From the NCBI GenBank assembly GCA_963766365.1, contig CAVXZK010000004.1:1-64000 (forward strand): a stretch of 64,000 bases of DNA, written 5' to 3'. Positions 45,904-54,632 of this stretch are shown here, one piece after another (the stretch's first letter is position 1; each line of letters opens with the position of its first letter). This DNA comes from JALORV01 sp963766365. GTDB lineage: Bacteria > Pseudomonadota > Gammaproteobacteria > Burkholderiales > Burkholderiaceae_F. The translations under genes were made by a program, and so were the position numbers. The notes beneath the pieces were generated by a model. That model saw nothing but the letters and a program-made list of their open reading frames with translations, was not told the origin of the DNA and searched no databases.

Positions 45904-48198
45904 TCAGTGTCCTTTGATGCGCCAGTCAGCGTCGCCGAAGGCGGCGAGACTGATGGCCATCAGCTGGCTATCGTGCACGGAGCGGCGCTTGGCTGTGAGT
46001 AGCAGACCGCCGATGGAGTGGGACGACTGCGCGACCGCATCGCCCAGGGCCTGCATGATTTCCCCGGCCACCTTGGCCGCATCGACACCCCAGATCAGCG
46101 CGGCGGTGCTGCCGATGACGATCGCCGAGCCGGCCTGGCGAAATACCGCGATGTTCGAGGTGTAGGCGTTGCGGTCGGCCACCGAGGCCGTGTCGCACCC
46201 GAGCAGCAGAACGATGGGCGGCGAGGGCGTGCCCTCGGGGCACACGTAGCCCTTGTTGATGTAGCGGCACTCCAGAGTGTGCCCATCGATCTCGAGCGCA
46301 ATGGTGTCACCCTTGCCAGTCGTGTGCGGCAGCAGAACGAACAGACCGGGTGACTTCGCCTTGACCTCGGCTGGCCAGCCGCTCCAGCTGGTGGCGACCG
46401 ACACCTCGCCCTTCCAGGCCTTCCTGATGCGTTCGGCGAGCGCCTTCTGGTCGCTCTTCGGCACCTGTTCGCTGGCAGCAAGGAAGGTTGACCCGCGCGT
46501 ATCGAGTTCCTTGCGATCTGCCGTAGGTTCGCTGCCCGTGATCGCGGCCGCCGCGCCCAGGCGGGCATCGTGCACGTGACGTTCGATGACGCGGTCCAGG
46601 CCCCAGAATCCCATCGGGCAGACGCACTGGGCCGGGCTGTCGGTGGGTCGACACTGCTCCGGGCACGCTCCGTCCTCCAGTGCCTTCAGAGCGTTGGGGC
46701 AGACCGGAGCACCCTTGGCAGGCGGCGGGTACTCGTACACGAACTCGAGCGGCACGACGGCGTCGGGCCGCGCGCTGACTATCTGCATGGTCTTCGCCGA
46801 CCGCAGCGCCGCCGCGGTCGGTGACTGGTCGATGTAGTCGAGGACCAGCTTGCGGTAGAGAAAATTTCCCTGTGATGCGAGCCGCACCAGCCAGGCGGCG
46901 TTTTCCTTCGTCGTCAGCCCCTTGGTGTGACGCTTGGAGTTGGTGCCCAGCTCCGCCAGCAGCTCGCTAATCGCGGCCAGCTGCCCCTGCAGGTCGTCGA
47001 GCGAGGCGACATACGCGCTCTCGCGCGATGCCGCGGTCATCGCAGCGCTGCCGGTCGTGGCGTGATTCAGGATCAGGCTGACATCGAAAGGGTGGCGCTC
47101 ATCGAGCGACGCCAGGTCGTGGCGCACGATCATCTCGACGGCCGGGCGCGCGCTGCTGCCGGCGCCTCGGGCCGCGTCGATCGACTCCACGACCTCGGCC
47201 TCGATCACGGCGGTCTGGAGTACGCGACCCTCGTACAGCACCGAGATCCGGCCCTGGAAGAGCGCCGCGGCCTGGGGCACGAACTCGAACGGATGGCTCG
47301 AACTGACGCCGTGGCGTTTCAGTTCGATCCACCCCGTCTGCGCCGGGCCCGTGACACCGATCTCGTTGAAGACAATCTGCAGCTGATAGGCATCCTTCTT
47401 TGCCCAGTCGAGCAGATCGTCGCGGAAGGCCGCGCTCGCCTGGATCGCTCCCATGCCGGGTGGGCCAATGAACACCTCGAGCCGATACGTCTGCCGCCGG
47501 ACCAGCCTGGGCTCCGCCGCCAGCCATGTGGTGTCGGACTTCCGGAAGAGATCGCCCTGCAGGTAACGCTCGCTGCTCGGCGCCGCGGTCGCCGCGGGCT
47601 CCGGCGGCGCACCCGGCATCGGCGGCGCTGCGCTGGCCAGCGCGTCATCGGGAAAGGCCGCCTCCGGCTCCATCCGTGGCGGCGGGGCCGACCGGGGGAT
47701 CGGCGGAATCGGTGATGAAGGTTCGGCGGGTGGCGCGGGCCACGAGGCGGGCGGCCTCCCGATCTCGCCGTCAGGTTCGCTCGACCCGGGCAGCGTCGCT
47801 TCGGACCGATCGCCGATCCAGATGAGGTTGTCGTCCTCATCCAGTACGACGGCGAAGTGGGTGTCGGCCGGCGCGGTCAGCGGCGTGGGTGGGGTGCCGG
47901 AGCGCAGTGCGGCGGCGAACGTCAGGTGCTTTATCAGGGAACCAGCGACCTCCGAGATCTGCGCTGCGTAGTCGGTACGTGCGCAGACCTCTTCGAGTTC
48001 GGCAAAGTCCAGGCCACGGGCCAGGCGCGACGCATCCTCAACAAACCACAGCCAGCGATCAAGCCGGATCGCGACGTAGAACGCGTCTCCGTCGTCGTAG
48101 GCTGGATCGGCGTGCTGGCGAAGATCGCCAAGCAGGTGGGACAGGCGAGAACTGCTGTCGTAAACCAGCACAGCCCGGCTCCATCGCACGCTCGTCAT
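45904..48198 (-). CDS. CHAT domain protease
   Basis: 764 aa from the ATG at 48198. The N-terminal 350 residues contain a proline/alanine-rich linker (about 140-235); the middle is beta-rich. A cysteine-containing segment (CPEQCRPTDS, then CVCPMGFWGLDRVIERH) precedes the CHAT caspase-like domain, with catalytic His at about 625 (VLLPHTTG) and Cys at about 668 (LLGCDTAS), followed by GSAIVIGSTAALIWG. CHAT proteases are activated in bacterial cell-death and gasdermin-type systems. No gasdermin or NTPase gene is seen nearby. First gene of the CHAT-MBL-patatin operon. Confidence 0.88.
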   Translation of the reverse strand: MTSVRWSRAVLVYDSSSRLSHLLGDLRQHADPAYDDGDAFYVAIRLDRWLWFVEDASRLARGLDFAELEEVCARTDYAAQISEVAGSLIKHLTFAAALRSGTPPTPLTAPADTHFAVVLDEDDNLIWIGDRSEATLPGSSEPDGEIGRPPASWPAPPAEPSSPIPPIPRSAPPPRMEPEAAFPDDALASAAPPMPGAPPEPAATAAPSSERYLQGDLFRKSDTTWLAAEPRLVRRQTYRLEVFIGPPGMGAIQASAAFRDDLLDWAKKDAYQLQIVFNEIGVTGPAQTGWIELKRHGVSSSHPFEFVPQAAALFQGRISVLYEGRVLQTAVIEAEVVESIDAARGAGSSARPAVEMIVRHDLASLDERHPFDVSLILNHATTGSAAMTAASRESAYVASLDDLQGQLAAISELLAELGTNSKRHTKGLTTKENAAWLVRLASQGNFLYRKLVLDYIDQSPTAAALRSAKTMQIVSARPDAVVPLEFVYEYPPPAKGAPVCPNALKALEDGACPEQCRPTDSPAQCVCPMGFWGLDRVIERHVHDARLGAAAAITGSEPTADRKELDTRGSTFLAASEQVPKSDQKALAERIRKAWKGEVSVATSWSGWPAEVKAKSPGLFVLLPHTTGKGDTIALEIDGHTLECRYINKGYVCPEGTPSPPIVLLLGCDTASVADRNAYTSNIAVFRQAGSAIVIGSTAALIWGVDAAKVAGEIMQALGDAVAQSSHSIGGLLLTAKRRSVHDSQLMAISLAAFGDADWRIKGH

Positions 48199-48384
48199 AG
48201 GTTTTTCTTGGTTGTCGGACCCTGGTCCATGGGCGATTCTGGAGGGCGGCCGTGACCAGGCAACCCCCCCATCGACGCGATGCGCATGCTGAACGCCATT
48301 GCCGTCGATGGCAACAAAAAAGGCCCGCAGCATCGCAGGCCTTTGAGCAACAGTCAGGTTCGCCGGCTGAGCGGTGCCGGGCTT

Positions 48385-48690
48385 TCACGCCAACCTGGCC
48401 AACGCCCGCGCCATGCGCTGGATGCGATGGTCCTTGGACTCCTTTTGGTTCATCGTGAACTCAGGATGCTCGATCGCGCACGCGAGCAACTCGTAGAACG
48501 CCTTGTCGAGTGCCTTGCGACTGGCCGAGAGCTGCTGGGCGATCGGCTCGCAGTCCTCTCCAGATTCGATCATGCGCTGGACGCCGCGCAGCTGTCCTTC
48601 GACTCGCTTGAGCCGAAGCACCAGTTCGCGTCGGGCACGCGCCGCGCCGCCTTCGGTCAGCGGGGTCTCGGACTTCTTACGCGTGGACAC
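48385..48690 (-). CDS. CsoR/RcnR-family repressor
   Basis: 101 aa all-helical repressor (DUF156): RLKRVEGQLRGVQRMIESGE, Cys47 in EDC, then Cys71 and His75 in LLACAIEHP. In CsoR the ligands are spaced Cys-x24-His-x3-Cys; here the second and third are one residue closer and swapped, so metal coordination or per/polysulfide sensing by two cysteines is possible. Last gene of the operon; its start overlaps the DUF2892 gene. A CsoR-type operator lies upstream of the first gene at 53598-53615. Confidence 0.87.
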   Translation of the reverse strand: MSTRKKSETPLTEGGAARARRELVLRLKRVEGQLRGVQRMIESGEDCEPIAQQLSASRKALDKAFYELLACAIEHPEFTMNQKESKDHRIQRMARALARLA

Positions 48691-48898
48691 GGCGGCTCTC
48701 CGGTACGCCCAGCTTCTTCAGCATCGAGCCGAGCGGGCAAAAATTCGTGAGGCCGTATTGGAACAGATTCACGCCCACGAAAGCGGTGAACGCGAGCCAC
48801 CATGGCGACGCGAACAGCGGACTTCCCGGTACGCCGAGTAGCAGGGACAGCAGGATGAAGGTGCCGGCGAGGGCGTGGACCCAGCGATCGATGGTCAT
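48677..48898 (-). CDS. DUF2892 family membrane protein
   Basis: 73 aa with two hydrophobic segments (ALAGTFILLSLLLGVPG and LAFTAFVGVNLFQYGL) and a C-terminal NFCPLGSMLKKLG, the cysteine-containing signature of DUF2892 (as in the YgaP membrane part). In related loci it accompanies sulfurtransferase or sulfide-handling genes. It overlaps the CsoR gene by 14 bases. Confidence 0.85.
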   Translation of the reverse strand: MTIDRWVHALAGTFILLSLLLGVPGSPLFASPWWLAFTAFVGVNLFQYGLTNFCPLGSMLKKLGVPESRRVHA

Positions 48899-48908
48899 GA
48901 GGATTTCC

Positions 48909-51900
48909 CTAGGCGGTTGCAGTGGACGGTGTTGGAATGTCCTGCGCAGGCGTCGGCTGCCGCCGATAGTTCACCGCGTAGTACAGAACCGGAATCAGCA
49001 CCAGCGTCAGCGCGGTCGACACGAAGATGCCGAACAGCAGCGAAATCGCCAGACCGTTGAAGATCGGATCATCCAGAATGAAGACGGCACCCAGCATCGC
49101 GGCCACGGCGGTCAGCACGATCGGCTTGGCGCGGGTGGCGGCCGCGTCGATCGTGGCCTGTTCGAAGTCGACGCCTTCGGCGAGACGCTGGTGGATGAAG
49201 TCGACCAGCAGGATCGAGTTGCGCACGATGATGCCGGCGAGCGCGATCATGCCGATCATCGATGTGGCGGTGAACTGCGCGCCGAAGAGTGCGTGCCCCG
49301 GCAGCACACCGATGATCGTCAGCGGGATCGGCGCCATGATGATGAGGGGCGTCAGGTACGACTTGAACTGCGCCACGACCAGCAGATAGATCAGCACGAG
49401 GCCGACGGCATAGGCGATGCCCATGTCGCGGAACGTCTCGTAGGTGATCTGCCATTCGCCGTCCCACTTGAGGGCGAAGGACGAAAACCGGTCCCCCGGC
49501 TGTGCGATCCAGCGCTCGTCGAGCGGCAGCCCGCCCGGCGTGGCGATCTTCGCGAGGCTGTCGCGCATCGCAAACATGCCATAGAGCGGCGAATCGATTG
49601 TGCCGGCGCCGCCGGCGACGTCACCCGTGACATACACGACCGGCAGCAGGTCCTTGCGATACAGCACCCGCTCGCGCGGCAGCGTGGTCGGACGGACCAG
49701 TTCCGACAGCGGGATCTCGTAGGGCAGGCCGGTGGTCTCGTCGCGCACGTTGTCCGGCCCGCGCACCTTGAGCTTGAGCAGCGCGTCCAGCGAGCCCTTG
49801 GCGCTGTCGGACAGGCCGATGCGCACCGGCACCGAGTACTTGCTGGCTCCGTCGTGCAGCGGCGTGACGTCCTCGCTGGCCAGCGCGAGACTGGCAATGC
49901 GGGCGATCTCCGCCGCGGGTATGCCGTATTGCGCTGCCTTGGCTGTGTCGACCCGCAGCACGATGCGCTCGGCCGGGTCGAGCACGGAGTCGTCGATTGC
50001 CGTGATGTCCCTGGTGTTCTCGAATACGCCGCGGACCTGCTTGGCAAGCTTCATCTGCGCATCGGCGTCGGGTCCGTAGATCTCCGCGACGATCGGCGAC
50101 AGGACCGGCGGTCCCGGTGGAACCTCGACCACCTTGAGGTCTCCGCCATGCCGCCGGGCGATGACCTCAAGCGCCGGCCGAACCGCCTGCGCGACCTCGT
50201 GGCTCTTGCGGTCGCGGAGGTGCTTGTCGACGAGGTTGACCTGCAGGTCACCGACCTCGCCGCCGGTGCGCAGGTAGTACTGCCGCACCAGGCCGTTGAA
50301 ATTGATCGGCGCGGCAAGGCCGGCATAGGCCTGGTAGTCGGTGACCTCGGGCAGCTTCGCGACTTCGACCGCCAGCTCACGCAGGACAGCCGCCGTCGCC
50401 TCCACCGGCGTGCCGGTCGGCATGTCGAGCACTATCTGGAACTCCGACTTGTTGTCGAATGGCAGCATCTTCAGCACGACGAGGTTGAGCGGCACCAGAA
50501 GCACCGACAGCGCGATCGCCGCGGCGATGCCGAGACCCAGCAAGCGGCGCGGGCGTCGACCGGCGCCGCCACGCAGGAAGGGACGCATCACTCGCTCGAA
50601 GAAGGTCGCCAGCCGGAGTCCGAGCTTGTCGCCGCTCGTCGGGGCGTCATGCGCGGCCGGCAGCAGGCGCAGCGCCATCCACGGCGTGATCACGAACGCG
50701 ATCGCCAGCGACAGCAGCATGCCCATCGAGGAGTTGATCGGAATCGGCGCCATGTACGGACCCATCAGCCCGGTGACGAACGCCATCGGCAGCAACGCGG
50801 CGATGACAGTGAAGGTTGCGAGGATCGTGGGGCCGCCGACTTCGTCGACCGCGCGCGGGATCACCTGCGCCAGCGGCAGGTGGTCGATCTGCGCTCGACG
50901 GTGGATGTTTTCGACCACGACGATCGCATCGTCGACCAGGATGCCGATCGAGAAGATCAGCGCGAACAGCGACACGCGGTTGAGTGTGAAGCCCCAGGCC
51001 CAGGAGGCGAATAGCGTGCTCGCGAGCGTGAGCACGACCGCGGCGCCGACGATGACGGCTTCGCGCCGGCCGAGCGTCGCCCACACCAGCGCCACCACGG
51101 ACAGCGTTGCGAAGATCAGCTTCTTGATCAGTTGATTGGCTTTGTCGTTCGCCGTCGCACCGTAGTTGCGCGTTTCCGCGACGACCGTATCGGCGGGGAT
51201 CAGCTGGCCCTTCAGCTGGGCGACGCGCTCCATGACGGCGTCCGCCACCGTGGCGGCGTTCTCGCCGGGCTTCTTCGAGACCTGGATCGTGACCGCAGGG
51301 GACTCGACGAAGTCGCGCGCGCTGCCGCCGGCCGTTGAAGGTGCGCCGTGCCAGACATACTGGCTGGGCGTGTCGGGGCCGGCGCTTACGCGCGCCACGT
51401 CCGCCATCAGGATCGGGCGCCGTTCGCGTGTCGGGCCGGCGAGCCCGACCACCAGCTGGCCGACCTCCGATGCGCTGCGCAGAAACTGGCCTGTGCGCAC
51501 CTCGACCGTCCGGTTGCCCGAGGTGAGCTGGCCCGCAGGCATCGAGGTGTTCGTGGCGCGCAACGCGCGTTCGATGTCCGTAACGGTGACGTGGTGGGCG
51601 TTCATGCGCTCGGGATCGAGCGTCACGCGCACGACATTTCCGGGCCCGCCGAGGGTGGACACCTCGCGCGTCCCCGGCACGCGCTTGAGTTCGATCTCGA
51701 GCTCGTGCGCGACGCGCTGCAGGTCGGCGGCGGTGACGTCGGCACGCGCCGAATGCAGCGTCAGCGTGACGATCGGCACGTCGTCGATGCCCTTGGGCTT
51801 GACCACAGGGTCGAGGGCACCGAGGTGGGTCGGCAGCCAATCACTGTTCGACATCAGCGTGTCATACAGCTTCACGAGCGCATCGACGCGCGGCTCGCCG

Positions 51901-52220
51901 ACCTTGTACTGCACCGTCAGCACGGCCATGCCCGGCTGTGTGACGGAGTAGATGTGCTCGATGCCCGTGATCTGCGACAGGACCTGCTCGGCGGGAACCG
52001 TGACCATGTTGTGCACGTCGTCGCTCGAGGCGCCAGGGAACGGAATGATCACGTTCGCCATCGTCACGTTGATCTGCGGCTCTTCTTCCTTCGGCGTCAC
52101 CATCACGGCGAACGCTCCCAGCAGCAGCAGCACGAGCGCGATCAGCGGTGTCAGCTGCGCATGCAGAAAGCTTTTGGCGATGCGGCCGGAGATGCCCAAC
52201 GGTGAACTGGCGTCGTGCAT
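48909..52220 (-). CDS. RND efflux pump permease subunit
   Basis: 1103 aa, the usual length. The N-terminal membrane segment is followed by PKEEEPQINVTMANVIIPFP, a porter domain, helices with the conserved acidic pair GILVDDAIVVVENIHRRAQI, a second periplasmic loop and six more helices. It exports substrates using protons together with the adaptor encoded just upstream. No outer-membrane factor gene is present here. Substrate unknown; the CsoR control and DUF2892 neighbours suggest a metal or reactive sulfur species. Confidence 0.92.
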   Translation of the reverse strand: MHDASSPLGISGRIAKSFLHAQLTPLIALVLLLLGAFAVMVTPKEEEPQINVTMANVIIPFPGASSDDVHNMVTVPAEQVLSQITGIEHIYSVTQPGMAVLTVQYKVGEPRVDALVKLYDTLMSNSDWLPTHLGALDPVVKPKGIDDVPIVTLTLHSARADVTAADLQRVAHELEIELKRVPGTREVSTLGGPGNVVRVTLDPERMNAHHVTVTDIERALRATNTSMPAGQLTSGNRTVEVRTGQFLRSASEVGQLVVGLAGPTRERRPILMADVARVSAGPDTPSQYVWHGAPSTAGGSARDFVESPAVTIQVSKKPGENAATVADAVMERVAQLKGQLIPADTVVAETRNYGATANDKANQLIKKLIFATLSVVALVWATLGRREAVIVGAAVVLTLASTLFASWAWGFTLNRVSLFALIFSIGILVDDAIVVVENIHRRAQIDHLPLAQVIPRAVDEVGGPTILATFTVIAALLPMAFVTGLMGPYMAPIPINSSMGMLLSLAIAFVITPWMALRLLPAAHDAPTSGDKLGLRLATFFERVMRPFLRGGAGRRPRRLLGLGIAAAIALSVLLVPLNLVVLKMLPFDNKSEFQIVLDMPTGTPVEATAAVLRELAVEVAKLPEVTDYQAYAGLAAPINFNGLVRQYYLRTGGEVGDLQVNLVDKHLRDRKSHEVAQAVRPALEVIARRHGGDLKVVEVPPGPPVLSPIVAEIYGPDADAQMKLAKQVRGVFENTRDITAIDDSVLDPAERIVLRVDTAKAAQYGIPAAEIARIASLALASEDVTPLHDGASKYSVPVRIGLSDSAKGSLDALLKLKVRGPDNVRDETTGLPYEIPLSELVRPTTLPRERVLYRKDLLPVVYVTGDVAGGAGTIDSPLYGMFAMRDSLAKIATPGGLPLDERWIAQPGDRFSSFALKWDGEWQITYETFRDMGIAYAVGLVLIYLLVVAQFKSYLTPLIIMAPIPLTIIGVLPGHALFGAQFTATSMIGMIALAGIIVRNSILLVDFIHQRLAEGVDFEQATIDAAATRAKPIVLTAVAAMLGAVFILDDPIFNGLAISLLFGIFVSTALTLVLIPVLYYAVNYRRQPTPAQDIPTPSTATA

Positions 52221-52230
52221 GAAGCGGACC

Positions 52231-53301
52231 TCAGCGAGCGGCGAGCGGGTTCAGCAGCACGCGCTCGCCGTCGGTCAGGCCCGCCAGCACTTCGATGCCG
52301 CCGTCGGCCACCGCGCTGCCGACGCGGACTTGCCGCAACTGTTGCCGTCCGTCGGCGGCAAGGACATTGACCGCGGTGAGTTCTCCGCGGCGGATCAGAG
52401 TCGACTCCGGCACCACGAGCTTGCGCGTGCGGCCAATGGGCACGAGGATCTTGGCGGCAGCGCCCGGTGTCACTCCCGGCATATCGCCGGCCGGCAGGTC
52501 GGCGCGAATCTGCGTGGACAGCAGCCGGGCGTCGGCGGCCGGAAGGATCGTGACCCGCGTCGCAGTGAGCGTGCGGCCGAGTTGCGGCAGCTCAACCGTC
52601 GCCCGCGTTGCGCCCGCAGCCTTCGGCAGCACGAACTGCGGCAGATTGCCGACGGCGCGCAGGGCTGACGGATCGTGCACGGCCACGACACCACGTCCAG
52701 GGGCGGCGATTTCGCCCGGTTCCATCAGTCGTCGCGTGACGACGCCGTCGATCGGTGACCTGAGTTCGGCATACGTGCGCGCGGTATCGGCCTGCGCATT
52801 GCCCGCCCGTGCCGCATCGGCCGCCGCCTGGGCCGCCTTGAAGTTCGACTCAGCCTGGTCGAGCGCGGCGCGGCTGACGAAGTTCTTGTCGAGCAGGCTC
52901 CGGGTTCGCTCGAGATTAAGGCGCGCCTGTGTCAGCTGGGCATCGGCCTGGGCCACGCTGGCCCGTCCCGCGGCGACCTGGGCATCGGTCTCGCGCGTGT
53001 CGATGCGCGCCAGCACCTGGCCCTTCTTCACCCGGTCGCCAGCGTCGACAAGAATCTGGGTGACCGCCCCGGAAAGCTGGGCTGCGACGGTTGCCTGCCG
53101 CACCGCTTCGATGACCGCGTCGGCGGCGTAGACGTCGTCGACGTCCTTCATGCGCACCTCGACCGTCGCCGCGGTGCCGGGACGCGGTACCACCTTGCCA
53201 TTGTCGGCATACGCGACTCCGGCGCTCACCAGCAGCAGCAGTGTCATTGCGGCCCGGCCGGAACGAAGCAGAGGGTGGACGGCGGAGTGCAGGGGAGTCA
53301 T
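52231..53301 (-). CDS. RND efflux periplasmic adaptor (MFP)
   Basis: 356 aa. N-terminal signal (RAAMTLLLLVSAGVAYA), lipoyl-like barrel halves (ATVAAQLSGAVTQILVDAGD, then RVKKGQVLARIDTRE), an alpha-hairpin (about 110-170) and beta-barrel/membrane-proximal domains. It ends 10 bases before the RND gene. Partner of the permease; a TolC-type channel must come from elsewhere. Confidence 0.92.
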   Translation of the reverse strand: MTPLHSAVHPLLRSGRAAMTLLLLVSAGVAYADNGKVVPRPGTAATVEVRMKDVDDVYAADAVIEAVRQATVAAQLSGAVTQILVDAGDRVKKGQVLARIDTRETDAQVAAGRASVAQADAQLTQARLNLERTRSLLDKNFVSRAALDQAESNFKAAQAAADAARAGNAQADTARTYAELRSPIDGVVTRRLMEPGEIAAPGRGVVAVHDPSALRAVGNLPQFVLPKAAGATRATVELPQLGRTLTATRVTILPAADARLLSTQIRADLPAGDMPGVTPGAAAKILVPIGRTRKLVVPESTLIRRGELTAVNVLAADGRQQLRQVRVGSAVADGGIEVLAGLTDGERVLLNPLAAR

Positions 53302-53330
53302 GGACGTAAGGCGTGCGCAGGTCCGGCGAA

Positions 53331-53513
53331 CTACTTGGTGCCGCAGGTATTGACGCCGAGCAGGGAGTACGCGGGACAGGTACGGAGCAGGCCGGTCAGC
53401 AGCGGAACGACGCCAACGTAGCCCCAGGCCCCGATGGTCCCCGTGGCCGCAAGTGCAATCAGTCCCGCACCGGCAAGGAGGCGCACGGGGCGATCAATGG
53501 TTCCGACGTTCAT
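53331..53513 (-). CDS. DUF2892 family membrane protein
   Basis: 60 aa from the ATG at 53513 (a TTG two codons upstream, closer to GGAG, is an alternative). It begins NVGTIDRPVRLLAGAGLIAL and ends CPAYSLLGVNTCGTK, the DUF2892 signature with two cysteines. First gene of the operon, about 85 bases downstream of the CsoR-type operator. Confidence 0.85.
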   Translation of the reverse strand: MNVGTIDRPVRLLAGAGLIALAATGTIGAWGYVGVVPLLTGLLRTCPAYSLLGVNTCGTK

Positions 53514-53597
53514 TTTCAAGGTGTTCTCCGCAGAGTCAGAGGTTCCGACCCCAGCCGGGCCGCTTTCAGATCCAAAGCGAGTCTAGCAGGAAAATCG

Positions 53598-53615
53598 TAT
53601 ACCCCCTAGGGTATA
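53598..53615. promoter_or_regulatory. CsoR-type operator
   Basis: An 18-bp palindrome TATACCC-CCTA-GGGTATA (two 7-bp arms around CCTA). CsoR/RcnR-family repressors bind TACC(C)-spacer-(G)GGTA sites of this kind. It lies upstream of DUF2892-MFP-RND-DUF2892-CsoR, on the promoter side. Binding by the CsoR-family protein at 48385 is inferred. Confidence 0.75.
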
Positions 53616-53697
53616 TTTGTACAGATTGACCTGAAGCAAAAGCCATCGCGCGGCCAGCCGGGTGCCGGCGGCGCGCCAGTGCGGAACGACCGGGAAC

Positions 53698-54630
53698 TCA
53701 GGCGAGCGGAGTGGCGGCTGCGCGCGATTCGTGACTGAAGTCGGGGAACGATGCGGCCGCTGCCACCGGTTCGTAGAAGCGTCCGCGCAGAATCAGTCGG
53801 CGGTGGACCGCCGAGTCGGTGAACGCGGACCGGTCATGCAGCACGTTATTGCAGACGAGCCCCATCCCGGGCTCGAGGCGCAGCCGCAGCACGCGCGGAT
53901 CGGTATCCAGCAGGTGCAGCAGCACCGCGGTCGCCGCATGCACGGCCGGATCGTCCTTCCACGCGATGCTGCGTGTCCGCGCCGTGTAGCGCATGTGCAG
54001 CCGGCCGTCGGCAGTGACGGTGAACACGGGCCCGCTCTGGTCGCCGCGCGCGACCTCGCCTTCCTCGGAGCGTGCCGGGATCGTCATTGCATCGTCCTGC
54101 ACCAGCGCGGCTACGTACGCCGGGTCGGCGTCGCGCAGTGCGATGTAGGCCAGCTCGTGGTCGAAGACCCGGTTTTCCCCGCCCTGCTCGGCGCGCTGCA
54201 CGCAGTGCAGGATCATCGCGCGGATGCGGCGCTCGGGCGGGTTGTAGTAGCCGTCGGTGTGCCAGCGGATCGCGCGATTGGTGTACGGAATGAATCCGCT
54301 GCGCGGACCGGTGTCCGTGGCGGCGAGCGGCGTGATGCCGTCGTCATCCGCAAGGTAGTTGACGTCCAGTGTGTGCAACCCGAGCTGGGCGCCGATCTGC
54401 CGCGGCACGTCGGACGAGCCGTCGCTCCGCGGCGGTGCCGCGTACACGGCCATGTTGACCCGTTCACAGCGCTCGGCCAGTGCACGTCGTTCGGCAGTCG
54501 ACAACTTAAATGGGTCCGAGACGGCGACGAGCAGTTCAGCGGTCGTTGCCGGCGCCGTGGCGAGCTTGCGGTCGCGCCAGGCGCGGTAGGCGCCGTCGTC
54601 GGCAAGGTCGAAGGGACTGGGCGCGCGCAC
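53698..54630 (-). CDS. TauD/TfdA-family dioxygenase
   Basis: 310 aa from a GTG. Iron ligands HxD in IRWHTDGYY and a C-terminal His in VLHDRSAF, with a 2-oxoglutarate-binding Arg in RRLILRGRFY. Family members oxidise taurine and related compounds. It ends a leftward operon with sulfur-relay genes, so it may act on an organosulfur compound or be a gene of sulfur metabolism with unknown substrate. Last gene of that operon. Confidence 0.84.
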   Translation of the reverse strand: MRAPSPFDLADDGAYRAWRDRKLATAPATTAELLVAVSDPFKLSTAERRALAERCERVNMAVYAAPPRSDGSSDVPRQIGAQLGLHTLDVNYLADDDGITPLAATDTGPRSGFIPYTNRAIRWHTDGYYNPPERRIRAMILHCVQRAEQGGENRVFDHELAYIALRDADPAYVAALVQDDAMTIPARSEEGEVARGDQSGPVFTVTADGRLHMRYTARTRSIAWKDDPAVHAATAVLLHLLDTDPRVLRLRLEPGMGLVCNNVLHDRSAFTDSAVHRRLILRGRFYEPVAAAASFPDFSHESRAAATPLA

Positions 54631-54632
54631 GC

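Noticed and set aside
48747..51014. A 755-codon open frame on the + strand opposite the RND gene
   Set aside because: It is a G+C-rich shadow of the RND permease, with low-complexity Arg/Gln/His/Asp composition and no homology; the same applies to long frames opposite dsrA (57711-58739), dsrB (58880-60205) and TauD (53662-54867).
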